Positions 45,893 through 58,786 of a stretch of 64,000 bases of DNA are shown in pieces. The position numbers and the translations under genes were made by a program. Positions within the stretch are counted from its first letter, which is position 1, and the number at the start of each line of letters is the position of its first letter. This DNA is from Macrotis lagotis (Eukaryota; Chordata; Mammalia; Peramelemorphia; Peramelidae). Location of the stretch: the NCBI RefSeq assembly GCF_037893015.1, contig NC_133662.1, positions 269,149,944-269,213,943 on the forward strand, written 5' to 3'. A model generated the notes under the pieces. That model was not told where the DNA came from. It worked only from the letters and a program-made list of their open reading frames with translations, and made no database searches.

Positions 45893-48232
45893 CTTAAAGG
45901 ACATCAGTGATGCAGAAATTGAAAAAAGTCTTTATATATTTCAAGGGCCACAGGAAACATTCAATACCAAAGGCATTTAATAAATTTTTCTTGACTAATT
46001 GTTTGGTTATTTCATCACTGTGGCTATTCCCTCACCAATACTGATCTTAACCCTTGTGTTCCTTATGAAGTGGTTTACATGAATCATTATATTCCAAAAA
46101 AGGTCACCAGTAGGTAGCAGCCTTCCAATGAGGAGGCTCTGGTGCACTTGGTCTCTCTGGTTCTCAGATAACATACATACATACTACTCTTTCCTGGTGT
46201 TTGAGTGTTCACAAACCTTTTCAGATTTATTGGGAGTTTGGTCTCCATTGAGATGAACCGTGAACAACCCAAAGTCACCTCTAGAGCATGATGAGAAATC
46301 AACCCACTAAGCATAGTTGCTTAGGATAAGCACTTTACTAGGCATTGGAAATGTAAAAAAAGGATAGAACAGTTCCTATCTTTAGTGATTTTAAATTCCA
46401 TTGGGAAAGATTATATATATCTATACATACATATGGACATAAACATACACATATATGTATACGAGTCTAAAACAGACACTAAGGATAGGGACTGTACCTA
46501 TGATTTCATTGGCATTCATCACTCCCAGGTGAGGAAATTCCTTCTACTAGTCTAGGTAGGCCCTTCTTTGTAATTTAAGTCCTTAGAGAGCTGCCTGGAC
46601 ACTACAAAGTTAAGTGACTTGTCCAGGTCACACAGTAATATGTGTGATGGGACTTAAACTCATATCTTCTTGTCACTGATTCTGTCCATGCTGCCCCTTT
46701 GAAAGGAAGGTACTAGCAGTGAAGGAGATCAGGAAAGAGTTGCAAGTAAAGTTTAGAGAAGAGAACAATGAAGTTTTACAAATGTATTCCTAGTTGTTAA
46801 GAACAATCCAGTGCTTGAATCAAATGCATCTCCCTCCAATGACTGAACAATGTAATTGGGAATTCCCGTCCTTTCCCTTGAGGAGATCAATGGTTTAAGC
46901 CTTGGAAGTGAAGATCTGTAAAGGGAAAAGAAATGGTGGTACTAGACCAAGTTAGGAGCTTTGCTGTGTATAGGAGCAGGTACCTGTACCCTGATAATGA
47001 CTGCCAGTGGTTGCCTCTTTTGTGATCTCATGATTTGATCTTGATGATGGACAAGGTCAGTCTTGATTGAGGTATTCATTTTGGAAGCCAAGAGCTAATT
47101 CATTGAGGCTAGAGTAATTTGGAGTCATTTCTGACCATAATTGGGGAATCTAGAAATAGGAGCCATAAACATCAAATTAGGAATCAGAAGACCTAAGTGT
47201 GAATCCCAGCTGTAGCCCTCACTAGTTGTCTGATTTTGGACAAGTCACTGGGCCTTTCTGATCCTCAATTTCTTCTTCTGAAAAATGGGATTGGAAATTG
47301 GAACACATCTAAATTTTCATTCATTCTTATGCTCCCATTTCTTTGAGAAAGAGTCACAATTCGCTTTATGTCTTTCCTTTATTTGTAGGTCCCTGGAGTT
47401 GGGCCCAATTGACACCATTCAGCTTGTGTTGTAGACTCCAAAGGACTGAGGGCCATGAAATTCTCATTTCAGTCCCTTTGGGATCTTCAAGATTCTCAGA
47501 ATGACACAGATCAGACTCTAGAAAAGGCCTAATTCCTAGTTTCTAATCTTCAGGTTCATTTGATCAAAACATGGCCCTAATGGGCTCTATATCGTGCAAT
47601 TCTTAGGGGATAAAGGGTTGGATTTCAATTGAAATCCTGACTTTGGTATTAACCAGCCTTGTGAGTCAGCAGTTCTCTAAGAATTAGCTCTCGTCTTTTA
47701 GACAGGTTATGACCTGCTCAGTGGAAGGAACAAACAAGAGTCACAAGGCACATAGGTGATATGTTGGATGGTGGTCCCCTAGACACAAGCACCGCCATTC
47801 CTAACCATCATGCATGTGACGAGGGATGGACTGCTAAAGGGAGTTATTTATTCCTTTGTGGAAAATCAGTTCTGCTACTTAAGTCAAAAAAATATCCAAA
47901 ATACTGAATCTTGCTGATGGTATAGCACAATGTTTGCTCATAGGTGAGAGAAGTGTTCCTTTATGATGAAAATCCTAGGGTCTCTATAGAAAAAAATGAG
48001 GCACTGGAGACAGGAGACCTATGTCTTAGATATCAGAACCAACCCTATTTATCACTGGGAAGTTGTTTAATCTTCTAGAGTCTCATCCTGTCTGTAAGGT
48101 AGAGATAGGAGGAAAATCTATGTCATATGGGTGATCTTTCAGTGATTAGTAATCAAGATTCATGACCCCATGGGAAGGGTGCTGTTTGGACTCGGCCAAA
48201 CAGAATGATTATCTCAGGAAAGAACCACTCAC

Positions 48233-48374
48233 GAGAGTGCCCTCTGCCGAGAAATGATGCAGTCCGGTTGGCCTCCTTTGTACACAAGCCTAGCATTGGC
48301 CTGGACCCAGAGCCAGCCAGTGTTCTTAGTGAGCAGCCTGAAGATGGTCATTCCACTCTCACCCATCTTCATCA
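48233..48374 (-). CDS. AHR: Gene A exon 9: C-terminal half of PAS-B
   Basis: 142 nt, acceptor ccctcag, donor gtgagt, phase 1 in and phase 2 out. Reads (M)[19 protein letters not shown], then [20 protein letters not shown], then ISRQRAL. This is the last strands of the ligand-binding PAS-B domain. The GESGM.(I/V)FRLLTK and WVQ.NARL.YK motifs are family hallmarks. [11 protein letters not shown] with Ala is the AHR2-type form; mammalian AHR1 has Ser. The segment [10 protein letters not shown] replaces DYIIVTQRPL of human AHR, putting Ser where human has Val381 and keeping the pocket Gln383. The Cys and Ala changes are unusual. Confidence 0.93.
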
Positions 48375-51154
48375 CTGAGGGAGAAAGGGAGATGAAAAAA
48401 AGCATTCCTTAGTAAATTCAATACGTCAGCAGGTTTGATAGATTAGTAACTTCAGATCTGACAATCTTTAAATCAAATCAACGGACTTTCATCAAGCAAT
48501 TGCCATATAGTAGGCACAATGCTAGCTAGCACCAGGGACACAAGGAAAGGTAAAAGCAGTCCCTGCCCTCCAAGATCTCTTGTTTTGATTGGGATCAAGC
48601 ATGTGACAATAACCAAGTGAATACAAAACACATATAAGATGAACTGAAGATAATCTAAGAGGCGGAACACTATTTCCTGGGAGTTAGTGAGGGTTAAAGG
48701 TGACCTCTGGGAATTATAACCATTTTACAGGAGCTTCTAGCTTATGATTGTGTTCTCATCCTCCAACTTTACATTTAAAAGGGAAAAAAAACACTGAAAT
48801 TGAAAGTGTGACACATAAATAAATATATACCTATATGGATATATGATGTATGTAGTATATGTATATATATATATGTATATGATATATATCTATATCTATA
48901 TATCTGTATGATCTGCTTGCTTTTGCAAGTCTCCTCTAGTAAATGAACAATCCATTGGAAAAGAGTGGTTTGGAGTCAGTATATCTGAGTTCGGATACTA
49001 GGCATGATTTACTGCCTGTATGACCTTGGGGAAAGTCACTTCATCTTTCTAGGCTTTTTAGGACTCAGTTTCTTCATCTATAAAATGGAGGTGTTAGAAC
49101 AGATAACTTGTGGAGTCCCTTCTAAGTCAGTCTATGAGATTATGGACTAAAAATAGCTCATCATGCTACAGAAGTGACCCTTGGCCCTTGAAAACTATAT
49201 CGGCAGAATGGAGGATTTGGCGGCTTCAAGAACTTGAGAGTCCAAAGTCCTGAATTCAAATTCCAGTTCTTCTAGACAGACTTTACAGATGAGAAAATGC
49301 TTCAGTCCAGAAAAGAGAAGCACATTATCCAAGAATGCGATTGTCATGAATAGCCTAGTTGGGGACTGAATGCAGGTCTGTCCCAACTAGTTCACTGATC
49401 TTCCCACAACCCCAAGCTCCATCTTCCCCAATCTCCTCATGCTCACTGTGTTGGGGAGATGAAATATATTTTGGCATATATTTTGCTAATGAGGCAGATG
49501 TTCCAGGAAGGCAGAGTGAAAGCCATCCTAGCATTCAGATATTAGTATCTCTTGCTCCAGGTTCTCATGGGCTCCTCTGTTATTCTTTTTCCCTCTCACC
49601 CCACCCCTCTCCAGATAATGATAGCTCTTAATAATTCTTTGGTATCTAAGAATATTTTGTTGCACCCAGTTTGCTTGAGCTTTAGGTAGTCTCAGATGCT
49701 GGCATGAGGCTCACTTTTCCCTTCTATCCCCAAGGTCCTACAAAACACCTGGATATAGGAAACATTTAAGAAATGCATGTTGATTTCTTGCTTCATTGCC
49801 TAGGACATTAAACTGATGGGAAGTGAATTTTTTAAAAACCTACTTCCATGCCTTAGGGCATGCCAGGGCCCCTGCACATTGAAATCCCTGGGAAGAGAAT
49901 AGCAGTGTCTCTGTAGAAAGACCTGAGCCCTTGCCCTGTAGTCACACTCTATGCATAAGCCACTGACAAGCCCCAAATCAGATCCAAGCATGAAGCTTTG
50001 CTTTCAGAAGACTCCTAGGTCTATAAAAATAACTAATGCCCACCCCGACCCCACCTCTGCCATTTAAACTTGACCTATCGAACCTTGCTTCATATCCAGT
50101 TTGGTCTTATCGATGGAGGAGTCTTGTACTTTCAGGGCTAAAGAGTCACTGAAGGACCCCCAAGACCAAGTGCAGATGTGGTGCTCTCCATGGTCCTGGA
50201 TGCACTCTGCTTCAAATAACAAAGAAGTAGACCAGGGTTTCTGAACATTTTTCTCAGGGATACCTTTGATGGTCTAATGAAGCCTAAGGACCCCTTTTCA
50301 CAAAAATACGTCTAACACATAACATAAAATACATAGGGAAACAAAGAAAACCAATTGTATTGAAATTTAGTCAGCATAATATATTTTAACAGTTCATAGA
50401 TCTCAGGTTAAGAAACTCTTCTTTCACTTGACTGCTTCCTCAGACTATTCTACCTCCTTTTTGCTGCTTGGTTTATCTTCTACCTTCTCTTCTCTTGCTG
50501 TTCTGAATCCTGGTGATCTCACTTGTGAGATCTCCCTTTGTGCCTCTTCACTCACTATCTCATGCCTGCAATGCTCATCTCTTTCTCCTACCTTCTCTGG
50601 TTTCCTATAAGACTCGAATCAAAGTCCACCTTCTGAAGGAGCCTGTTTTTCCCCACCCCCACTAGTGGCTTCCATCGACACTATACATAGTTGGCTAAAT
50701 GGTGCCTCTCCCATTATAAAGTGAGTTTCTTGAGGATGAGGGCAGTATGTTTGCCCTTCTTTTTATTCCCAAATAATGCACAGTTCCACATATAGACATA
50801 TATACATACAAATGCATTTTTGTAGTATATATGTATATTATTATGTTATATATGTATACATGTAATATGTAAATATAAGAATATGTATGTACATATATAT
50901 GTATATATAATAGGCACTTAATAAATCCTTGCTGACTAATCTCTCCAATTGCAGGTCGGAGGTTTTCTGACCTCTTTAGTCTAACTTTGTCCACTGATTG
51001 AATCCAACTACAATCTTAAATCTTATTTTCTAATCTGGGCACTTGTTGCCTGAACTCTCCCATCTAACTGAACTCTGGGATGATTCCACAATTGAAGAAG
51101 CAAAAGAAGCTGTTCCTTAATTTGGAGGACTGTAGGGAAGGTCAGCACACTTAC
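48375..51154 (-). other. Intron 8 of gene A
   Basis: About 2.8 kb. It contains the old repeat at 48470-48700 ('tagtaggcacaatgctagct', 'gtccctgccctccaagatct'), AT tracts at 48825-48905, a sense MIR at 48975-49145 and an L2-like segment at 50420-50770 with a TA-rich tail to 50950. No exon was recognised. Confidence 0.75.
50420..50770 (+). repeat. L2-like fragment
   Basis: 'ctgaatcctggtgatctcac', 'atgcctgcaatgctcatctc', 'actcgaatcaaagtccacct', 'gtgagtttcttgaggatgag'. Confidence 0.6.
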
Positions 51155-51264
51155 TTCTTACATGCTTTTCAGCACAATACATCATGTCTGCTGCATGGAT
51201 AAACTGGTATCCAGAGCCTCTCATGCAAAGCTCAGTTTCTGTATAACCCAGAAGTACCTTCCCT
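51155..51264 (-). CDS. AHR: Gene A exon 8: central PAS-B
   Basis: 110 nt, acceptor tttcag, donor gtaagt, phase 2 in and phase 1 out. Reads (R)[18 protein letters not shown], then [18 protein letters not shown]. The GYTE.EL..RG(S/T)[10 protein letters not shown] block is the most conserved part of the AHR PAS-B. Tyr322, Phe324 and Ile325 equivalents (YQFI), which line the ligand pocket in human AHR, are intact. HVRMM, completed by exon 9, is the AHR2-like form of human HIRMI. Confidence 0.94.
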
Positions 51265-51754
51265 CTGAAAGGAAGAAAAGAAAGGCAGAGTTTTAAACTC
51301 AACATTTCTTGTGACCCTGAACAAATAAGACTATCTTTGAGCAAAATTGCCATCTACGTAAGTATCCTTGTTTGTTACAAAAGCCAAAATTTGTCACTAT
51401 TTTTACCAACTATCATCCTATCACATGTTGAAGAGTCAAGAGGGCACAAGAGCTCAGATAACCTTTCACCAGAAGGTGACAATGGAAATTAAGGCAGATG
51501 GCCTCATGTCTATCCATCTAATAAGTGAGAATGTGAGGAACTGAACAACCAAGTCAGACTCCTAGACTTATAATTATCTTGCGATGCTTTCTGAAAGACT
51601 TGGGATAAGAAGGCAAGTTTCTTTAACTAATCAGTGATATTCTTACCATAAACCAATTTGACATGTACTCACATACAGAGCCCACATGCTCTGATGTCAT
51701 TCACTGTCAGAGAATTTCAGAGTATAAAAGGAACCTAAACATCTAAGACTATGA

Positions 51755-51829
<75 letters not shown>

Positions 51830-52467
51830 GTGGGAAGAAGGGAGGAAGGAAGGAAGGAAGGAAGGAAGGAAGGAAGGAAGGAAGGAAGGAAGGAAGGAAG
51901 GAAGAAAGTTTTTGCTCAAAGACTTCTGACGAATTCTGCATGCTCCCTTTTGAGCCAACCCATTCTGCATTATGATAACCCAGCTCTTAAGAAGTGCTGT
52001 CCTTATGCCAGCATTTCAATTTCTACTCATTGCTATGGGATCTGTTTTATGCAGAATTACAGTATCAAAGTTTTGAAAGTTGACATGATATAAAGAGATT
52101 TGCAAGTAGGTGAAAGACTTTGAAATTTCAACAAATAGAAGTTAAGAATTAGTCATCTGATCAGCAGATTTATTTTTTGTTAATTCTCCCACCAATTTGG
52201 AAGATTTAGGACTCACTGCAGATGGCTCATGATTTTGACTCAGATGTCAAGTCTGGCAAGGAGACAATAGGCAGTGGCGATTTCATCCTTTAAAATCACT
52301 GAGAGACTCTCCTTCTACAATTCACTTTATCATTGTATGTATGATCAGAGTCAGCTGTCAGCTTAGTTTTGCCCTAACTCAGCTCAAGACAAGTGTGATG
52401 GTCCCCAGGATGAAATCTCATTACCTGAAGCTTTGACTTTCAGACACAATATTGGCATCCACCATAC
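51265..52467 (-). other. Intron 7 of gene A
   Basis: About 1.2 kb, dominated by a purine microsatellite at 51753-51905. No exon was recognised in the remainder. Confidence 0.8.
51753..51905. repeat. (GAAA)n-(GGAA)n polypurine microsatellite
   Basis: About 19 GAAA units (51753-51830) followed after 'tgggaagaaggg' by about 16 GGAA units (to 51905). Almost uninterrupted purine strand. Confidence 0.97.
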
Positions 52468-52670
52468 CTAGCATCACAAGCCATTGGTGTGAAGTCCAGT
52501 TTATGTTTGGTCTGAAAAATATATATCTTCGTCCGGAGTTCCAGGATGGAGAGAGGCTGGAGGGGTGTTGCTATAGCAAACAGGGCCAGCTGAGGTGGCA
52601 TGAGAGATCCATCTTCAGCTTTTTTATTTTGCCCATGAAGGAATTTCAGGCGACCATGGAAATCCAAAGC
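52468..52670 (-). CDS. AHR: Gene A exon 7: PAS-A/PAS-B linker and start of PAS-B
   Basis: 203 nt, acceptor tcccag, donor gtatgg, phase 0 in and phase 2 out. Reads [67 protein letters not shown]. Nearly every landmark of AHR exon 7 is present: (F/Q)GRLK(F/Y)[21 protein letters not shown] and TKHKLDFTP. The Thr289, His291, Phe295 and Pro297 equivalents of the human ligand pocket are conserved. This segment also overlaps the HSP90-binding region known for AHR. Confidence 0.95.
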
Positions 52671-53833
52671 CTGGGAAGAGGATAATAAACAACAGAGAGA
52701 GCTAAAAAGAAATGCTTTGAAGGGATGAATGAATCACCGAATTTTAGAAGTCTGCTCTCCATCATATTAGACCTCATTCTTTATCCCAGATGAAGCTTTG
52801 GGGTCATATGGGGGAAAGGGAAAAATGAAGCTCCTACTAGACCTTCCCTGTTTTCTGCCCTATCTGAAGATACAGTAACTGCATTAGGCATATTAAAATA
52901 TGTAAGCTCCCTGAGGGCAGGGACTTCCTCACTTCTTTAGTAGTATTTTTGGTCACTAGCACAGTGTCTGGCACTTAACCAATGCTTCTTGGATAGAATT
53001 GTAGGAAGAATTCAACTACACTTAGTAAAAATGAATCAGGTCCACTCAATTCTAACCTCTCTCCAGTTCTCAACATCTTCCATGAAGTGAAGGGGACTCT
53101 AAAGCCATCAGGCATTAACTCCTGCATCTACTGGCTACCATTTGGACTAAGCCAAACTCATCTAGAGGCTGAAATACTTTTGGCATCTGGGAAAGTCTTC
53201 TGTCCAACTAAAACAGAATAGCAGCAAGGTGCATATTCCTGTGAATCTCCGTGAGTATATGTCAAGATCAACTTTCTTAAATCCATTTTGCAACTCCAGT
53301 GGACTTCCATTAAAGCAAAGGATCTGCATGTTCAGTCATTCGGCAGTTCTGTCCAATTTTTCATGACCCTATTTGAAGTTTGTCTTGGTAAAGTTACTGG
53401 ACAAGTGATGCATGTCAATTAGAGAAGCAGATAATCCCTCTGCCTAGAGCTAATGATGACCTCAATATTTGATTTGAAATCAATGATTAGAACTGTCCTC
53501 AGTTTCTCTAAACTGGATGGATATATTAAGAGATTATTCAAGTCTTAATAGATAGATAGTTTAATATGGAATCCAGAAATGGGGCATGGGTGAAAGACAG
53601 CCACTGCTCATGAGATGGGAGAAGATGGTATCTCAGGTTTGGTGGTGGTATACATATATGTGGGCATCCAGCCTAACTCAGGAAACACTTATTAAATTTA
53701 TTTATCAAACATCTGCTTCATTACAGAAATTGGGTTAATTAGTAGGGACAGAAGATATAATTAAGATTCTACTATGATCAGGGTCACAGGTCTATGTAGA
53801 TCAATAAGGGTCAACGCCTGAAGGTGACATTAC
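52671..53833 (-). other. Intron 6 of gene A
   Basis: About 1.2 kb. An L2-like terminus lies at 52895-53000 ('aagctccctgagggcaggga', 'tggcacttaaccaatgcttc') and a SINE scrap at 53330-53400. No exon was recognised. Confidence 0.75.
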
Positions 53834-53976
53834 CATGAACCCTGAAGAATTGTCCAGCAGACAGCGGAATCGGCAGACAAAGCTTCTCTCCAGGAAGGAG
53901 CAATTCTCTGGGAGCAGGTGCTGAGGGTCATATATGGTGGTGCCCATGTTCAGAGGGTCCTCATTCATAGGCAGAG
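53834..53976 (-). CDS. AHR: Gene A exon 6: end of PAS-A and inter-PAS segment
   Basis: 143 nt, acceptor ttctag, donor gtaatg, phase 1 in and phase 0 out; with the preceding 't' it gives 48 codons. Reads [48 protein letters not shown]. The PPEN(S/C).(L/F)(M/L)[15 protein letters not shown] block of AHR is clear. Human has DQIPPENSPLMERCFICRLR at this position. Confidence 0.94.
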
Positions 53977-54162
53977 CTAGAAGATGAAGTCAAAATGAAG
54001 AAATCGCTGTTGCAATGGTGACTCTCCACTACAGGTTGTCTTTTCTTTCTTTAACCCTTTTTTTAACTTTTCCTTCTTTGCAGTTTGGCTTTTGACCTCT
54101 TCATTCAACTAAACTGCTCTCTCCAAAGCAATCAATGGACTCTTCCTTGTTAAGTCTAATGG

Positions 54163-54315
54163 CTGGGGGCAGCTAGGTGGTGCAGTGGATAGAGCACTGG
54201 CCCTGGACTCAGGAGTCCCTGAATTCAAATCTGGCCTCAGAGACTTAATAATTACCTAGCTGTGTGGCCTTGGGCAAGCCACTTAACCCCATTGCCTTGC
54301 AAAAAATAAATAAAT
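54163..54315 (+). mobile_element. Marsupial tRNA-derived SINE
   Basis: 'gggggcagctaggtggtgca' to 'cccattgccttgcaaaaaat'. Target-site duplication 'aagtctaatgg' (54152-54162) / 'aaatctaatgg' (54316-54326), 11 bp with one mismatch. Confidence 0.92.
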
Positions 54316-54359
54316 AAATCTAATGGTTCCTTTTAAGACCTCATCCTTCTTTTTGATAC

Positions 54360-55625
54360 TGTTTTCTCTAGATTTCGTGACCTGGAGTAGGATTCCTGTT
54401 ATCTCCTCTCTGACTGTTTCTTTTTAGTCTTAGTTCTTAATTGGATAGGAAGGAAGGTCATGCCACTAATACCAGCTCTCTGCCAAGGCTCCATCCTGGG
54501 TATTTTTCTTCTTCTATAACATTTTACTTGAGGAACTCCTCAGTACTCATGGACTCCATTATACAGATGATTCTCAGGTCTATTTGTTCAGTCCTAACTC
54601 CCTTGACCCCTACTCTAGAATCTCCAACTACCCTTTATTGTTATTCAGCTGGCTCAGTTATATCTGTTATGAAAAATGAAAATCCCATTTGGAGTTTTCT
54701 GGGCAATGATTCTGGAGTGTTTGCCATGTCTTTTTACAGTTCATTTTACAGATGAGGAAACTACTTCAAATGGCTTAAATGACTTGCCCAGGGTCACCCA
54801 GCTAGGAAGTATCTAAGGCCAGATTTGAATTTAGATCATACTAATACAGGCCTAGCACTCTACTATGCCATCTAGCTGACAATCCAACTGCCTACTGGGT
54901 ATCAAACTTAAGATGTTTAAAAATGAACTCATTCCCTCCTTGCCTCAATTCCTCCCCTTTTCTTAATTATGCTATTCCTGGTGCCACTATATATGTTTCC
55001 TTATATCATCTAACACAGCTACCAGTCTGGTTCAGGCCCTCCTAAACACATGCCTGAACTACTTCAATAGCCTTCTGTTTGACCTACCAGTATCTAGTCT
55101 CTCCATACCCCAATTTGTCCTCCTCTTGCCTATCAAATTGTTCTTCCTAAACTCCAAATGTGCTCCTGTTCCCCCATTCAATAAACTCCTGCTTCTTACT
55201 GCTTCCAGGAACAACTATGAAAACTTGTTGGCTCAGAAAGCCTCTGAAGCCTTCCCATCTCTACTCTTCTGGCCTCTCTACATACAGAGACTTCATTCTG
55301 GTGACACCAGTCCTTTGGGTGTTGTTCAAATAAGACCCTCCATCTTCTCACTTGGAGAATTGTCACTGGATGTCTCCATACCTGCAACTCTCTTATCATC
55401 TCTGTAAGTCTCTCCCAAGTCCCTTAATGTCTTTTTTTTCTAAGAGTATCTCCACCTTATCCTGCATGTGTTCTGTTTCTATAGAAGTGTTTGCAGACTG
55501 CCTCTGCAGTAGATTGGGAGCTCCTTGAGAGCAGGGACCACTGAACCGATATTAGCCTTTTATTAAACCAAGGCTTAACATAGTGGCTAGAGCATATTAG
55601 ATGCTTCAAATATTTCTAGTGACCC
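54360..55625 (+). repeat. L2 LINE 3' portion
   Basis: Follows the L2 ORF2 end and 3' UTR: 'caaggctccatcctgggtat', 'tacagatgattctcaggtct', 'ctaccagtctggttcaggcc', 'agcctctgaagccttcccat', 'gggagctccttgagagcagg'. A CORE-SINE interrupts it at about 54640-54885. Confidence 0.75.
54640..54885 (-). mobile_element. CORE-SINE (THER/MIR-type) nested in L2, antisense
   Basis: 'atttggagttttctgggcaa', 'tcattttacagatgaggaaa', 'tgacttgcccagggtcaccc', 'gatttgaatttagatcatac', 'actctactatgccatctagc'. Confidence 0.8.
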
Positions 55626-55985
55626 TGAATGACTTAGTGATTCTCAGCAATATAATGGTTTAGAAGGACTCATAATGAAAAAATATTATCCACCTCCAAA
55701 AAAGAACGGATGGAATCTGAATGGAGATGGAAGCAAACTTTTTTTTAACTATATTTTTCTTGGGGTTTTTGATTCTGTTTTCTTTGACAATATGACTAAT
55801 ATGGAAATATGATTTCTCTCATTGCACATATATAATCTATATCTAATTGCTTGTCTTCTCAAAGAGGGGGGAAGGGAAGGAGAGAGGGGGAGAATTTGCA
55901 ACTCAATTTTTTTAAAGAGTACAAAAATTGTTTTTACATGTAATTAGAAAAAAAATAATTATAAAATGGTTGTTGACTGACTGGC
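55615..55985 (+). mobile_element. L1 3'-UTR end
   Basis: 'ttctcagcaatataatggtt', 'tatgactaatatggaaatat', 'gggggaagggaaggagagag' and 'ttttacatgtaattagaaaa' with an A-rich end, typical of a marsupial L1 terminus. Strongly 5' truncated. Confidence 0.8.
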
Positions 55986-55989
55986 TAGT

Positions 55990-57635
55990 TTGGGGCGTTC
56001 CAAAGCTGACTACTAGCAAATTCCTATAACCTGTGTGGTTGAACCTGTGATCTAAATGGGCTGAGTTTATTGGCCTCTTGATAAGCAGCAATGTTATACA
56101 AAGGGATCGACTGACATTTACAGAAGGGAACCAATCAGATGGACCTGGGCTTAAGCATCAAGGAGACAACAGAGTAAAAAAGGGTGGCAACTGGCATTCA
56201 TCTTGCCAAACTGGAATATACACATTCTGATAAATGTCTATTTTTTGATAGTATGCAGGCTGAAGAGTTTTGCTCTAGAGTTTAAAACTATCTCTAACAA
56301 TAGCACATGGCCACAAAATTATTGGGCAATCTTCTTTTTCTTTGGATGCTATAAAAGATGCCATCCATGACCCCAGAGGATTCCTGAATCCTTGTGAATC
56401 TCCCAGTTCAACAACTCACTTGAGAGATCTAAATATGAAGAGTTCAGGCTTAACATCCATCCTGGAGGGAAATAGAGAGGATGAAAAATGTCTATTGCTC
56501 ACCATGAACACATTTATTCAATTGAAAGATTTATCTTGTTTTCAAAATTATGACCTGGTTACATTTTTACATATGTTATAACTAACAATATAGCTCAGGG
56601 CTCAGAAGCCTGACAGAATTCTAACATGATTCAGAATTCCAAGTAACTATATTATCTGGATTTGTCAGATGAAAATGACTCAGATAGAACCGACAAATAA
56701 CATGTTCGATCTGACTCCCAAATAAGCAGGACTAAAGGAAGGTTCATATCTTTCTATGTCCATTTATAAGGCTTTCTTTCCACAGGATAAGGAAGGAAAG
56801 TACAAGTAGCAAATCCAATGCATTAATAGCTTTGAAGTCATTTTACTTACTGAGAGAGAAAATCCAAGCTAAATTGGATTCAGTTTCTTTGTAACAAAGC
56901 AACTGCTTCTGATCCAGTGGTTTTGTTTCTATTTCTTTGAAGGTGGGAAAGGAGGAGGAAAGGAGAGAAAAATAAAAGCTATTCTTAAGTAAAATTGATT
57001 TTCCCCCTCCCTCACCCTCCTAAAATTGATTTTTAAGATAATGCAATGGACTTGATGAAACAAGACTACCTTGAGGGCTCCCCTTAGACAAAGCATCTCA
57101 TAAGTATGCACTGTAATCATGTAGGGCTCTATTACAGTCGGAGAAAATTTTCTTCACAAGTCTGCAGACTACTGATGTGAAATAAGGGGAGTCATTTACC
57201 CATAGTATCTGTGCATCAGTGTATAAGGAGGAGTTCAAGAAAACCTCAAATAAGAGGAGAATTGTCTGTTGATGACAAGGTTTATCATTTTTCAGAGAAA
57301 AATACAACTGAAATCCAGAAAACCTCCTTAATGAAGTAATGAAAAAGGGATCAGTTTAGCCATCCACCCTGAATAAACAAAGAGTGTGATAAATGCTGAC
57401 TTTCAAGATTGTTCCTATGATTGGATGGGTAATTTAATGAATAATTCCACATTGAAGAGTATCTTAGAAAGATGTGAAGAAGGACATGAGTTGGACCAGA
57501 ATTGAACATTCAGGGGATGCATAGGTAGAATCACATCTGGGAAGTACTTCCATTTTAGCAATGATCATCAGCTGCTCTGAGTTGCAGAATCCCATCTCTA
57601 GTACCACTCTTCTGTCCCAAAGATATTCTATGAAG
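55990..57635. other. Unique intronic DNA
   Basis: No repeat or exon recognised. Short open frames here lack any family motif. Confidence 0.5.
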
Positions 57636-57639
57636 CCAG

Positions 57640-57900
57640 TTAAGTGTTACTATGGATAGAACACTGGATCTGGAGTTCAGAAAATCAGAGTTAGATCTAT
57701 CTAGTCTCAGACACTTATACTAGCTGTATAACCCTGGGCAAGTCACTTAACCTTTGTCTGCCTCTGTTTTTCTCAACTAGAAAATGAGGACATCACTGGG
57801 TTTTCTCAGTGGGTGTTGTGAGAATCAAATAAGAAAAATTTGCAAAGGATTTGTACACTGCCTGGTATGGAATAGATGCTTAATAATTGCTTTTTCTCCT
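57640..57900 (+). repeat. CORE-SINE (THER/MIR-type)
   Basis: 'actggatctggagttcagaa', 'gcaagtcacttaacctttgt', 'tgagaatcaaataagaaaaa', 'tggaatagatgcttaataat'. Confidence 0.75.
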
Positions 57901-58309
57901 CCCTCTCTTCTTTACTCTCTTCCTTCTTTCCAGTTCTGAAAATAAGGAAATGCTCTGATATCAAGAGAATCAAAATTACAGGCAAGTCAAATAGCAATAG
58001 AAAGAACCATAAATAGAGCTAATCAGTCCAGAACCTGGAAGCCAGAATGATATTTGTGAGAAGTAACATACAAGGAATTTTGGAGGACAAAGATCTAGGG
58101 AAAAGAGGTGATCCAGTCAAATTGAGAGAATAAGAGAGACAGTAGAGGGACTGAAATGCATATATGTGTTCTTGGAGCACAGAAGGGTACAATGCATAAG
58201 GCTTATATAAGGATATGAAGAAGATCTGAATAGGATTAGGGAAAGCATCAATGAAGGAAGTATACACATTAAAGAAATCATGGTTTCATACATAGGGAAT
58301 CCCAGAGTC

Positions 58310-58724
58310 AAATGGGGCCTCCAAGATCTACCCAGGTCTTCCATCAACCCTTAGCCAGCAGGAGTTTAAAGACCTTCATTCATCCTGGTCACCCTTCTCT
58401 GGATATTCTTCACCTTATCCATGTCCTTCCTCTAATGAGGCAACCGGAATGAAACAATACTCCAGATGGAATGAAGATAAAATCAAAGGAAATGATTATC
58501 TCCTTCCTTTCTTTTGCAAACCTTAAAATACTTTATAAATTGGCAACTATTACTATTTTTAACACCACCAAAAACTCTTAGGACTAGCTTTGGGAGATGT
58601 CCTAACAAACAGTTGATTCCTATTGAACATATAATTCATTAGAGATCTTTTTTCAGACACGAATGCTATTTGGCCTTATGATACTGATGTTTAGAACCAG
58701 GTGGAAGACTTTATATACATACAT

Positions 58725-58786
<62 letters not shown>

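Larger units (their letters stand above)
44435..48232 (-). other. Intron 9 of gene A
   Basis: About 3.8 kb. It holds an antisense tRNA-SINE-like fragment at 45245-45400, a TA repeat at 45798-45892, an old repeat at 46330-46460, an antisense MIR at 46595-46695 and a sense MIR at 47170-47300. No other exon was seen. Confidence 0.75.

Noticed and set aside
51751..51975. Lys/Glu/Arg-rich frames over the purine tract
   Set aside because: Translation of GAAA and GGAA repeats.
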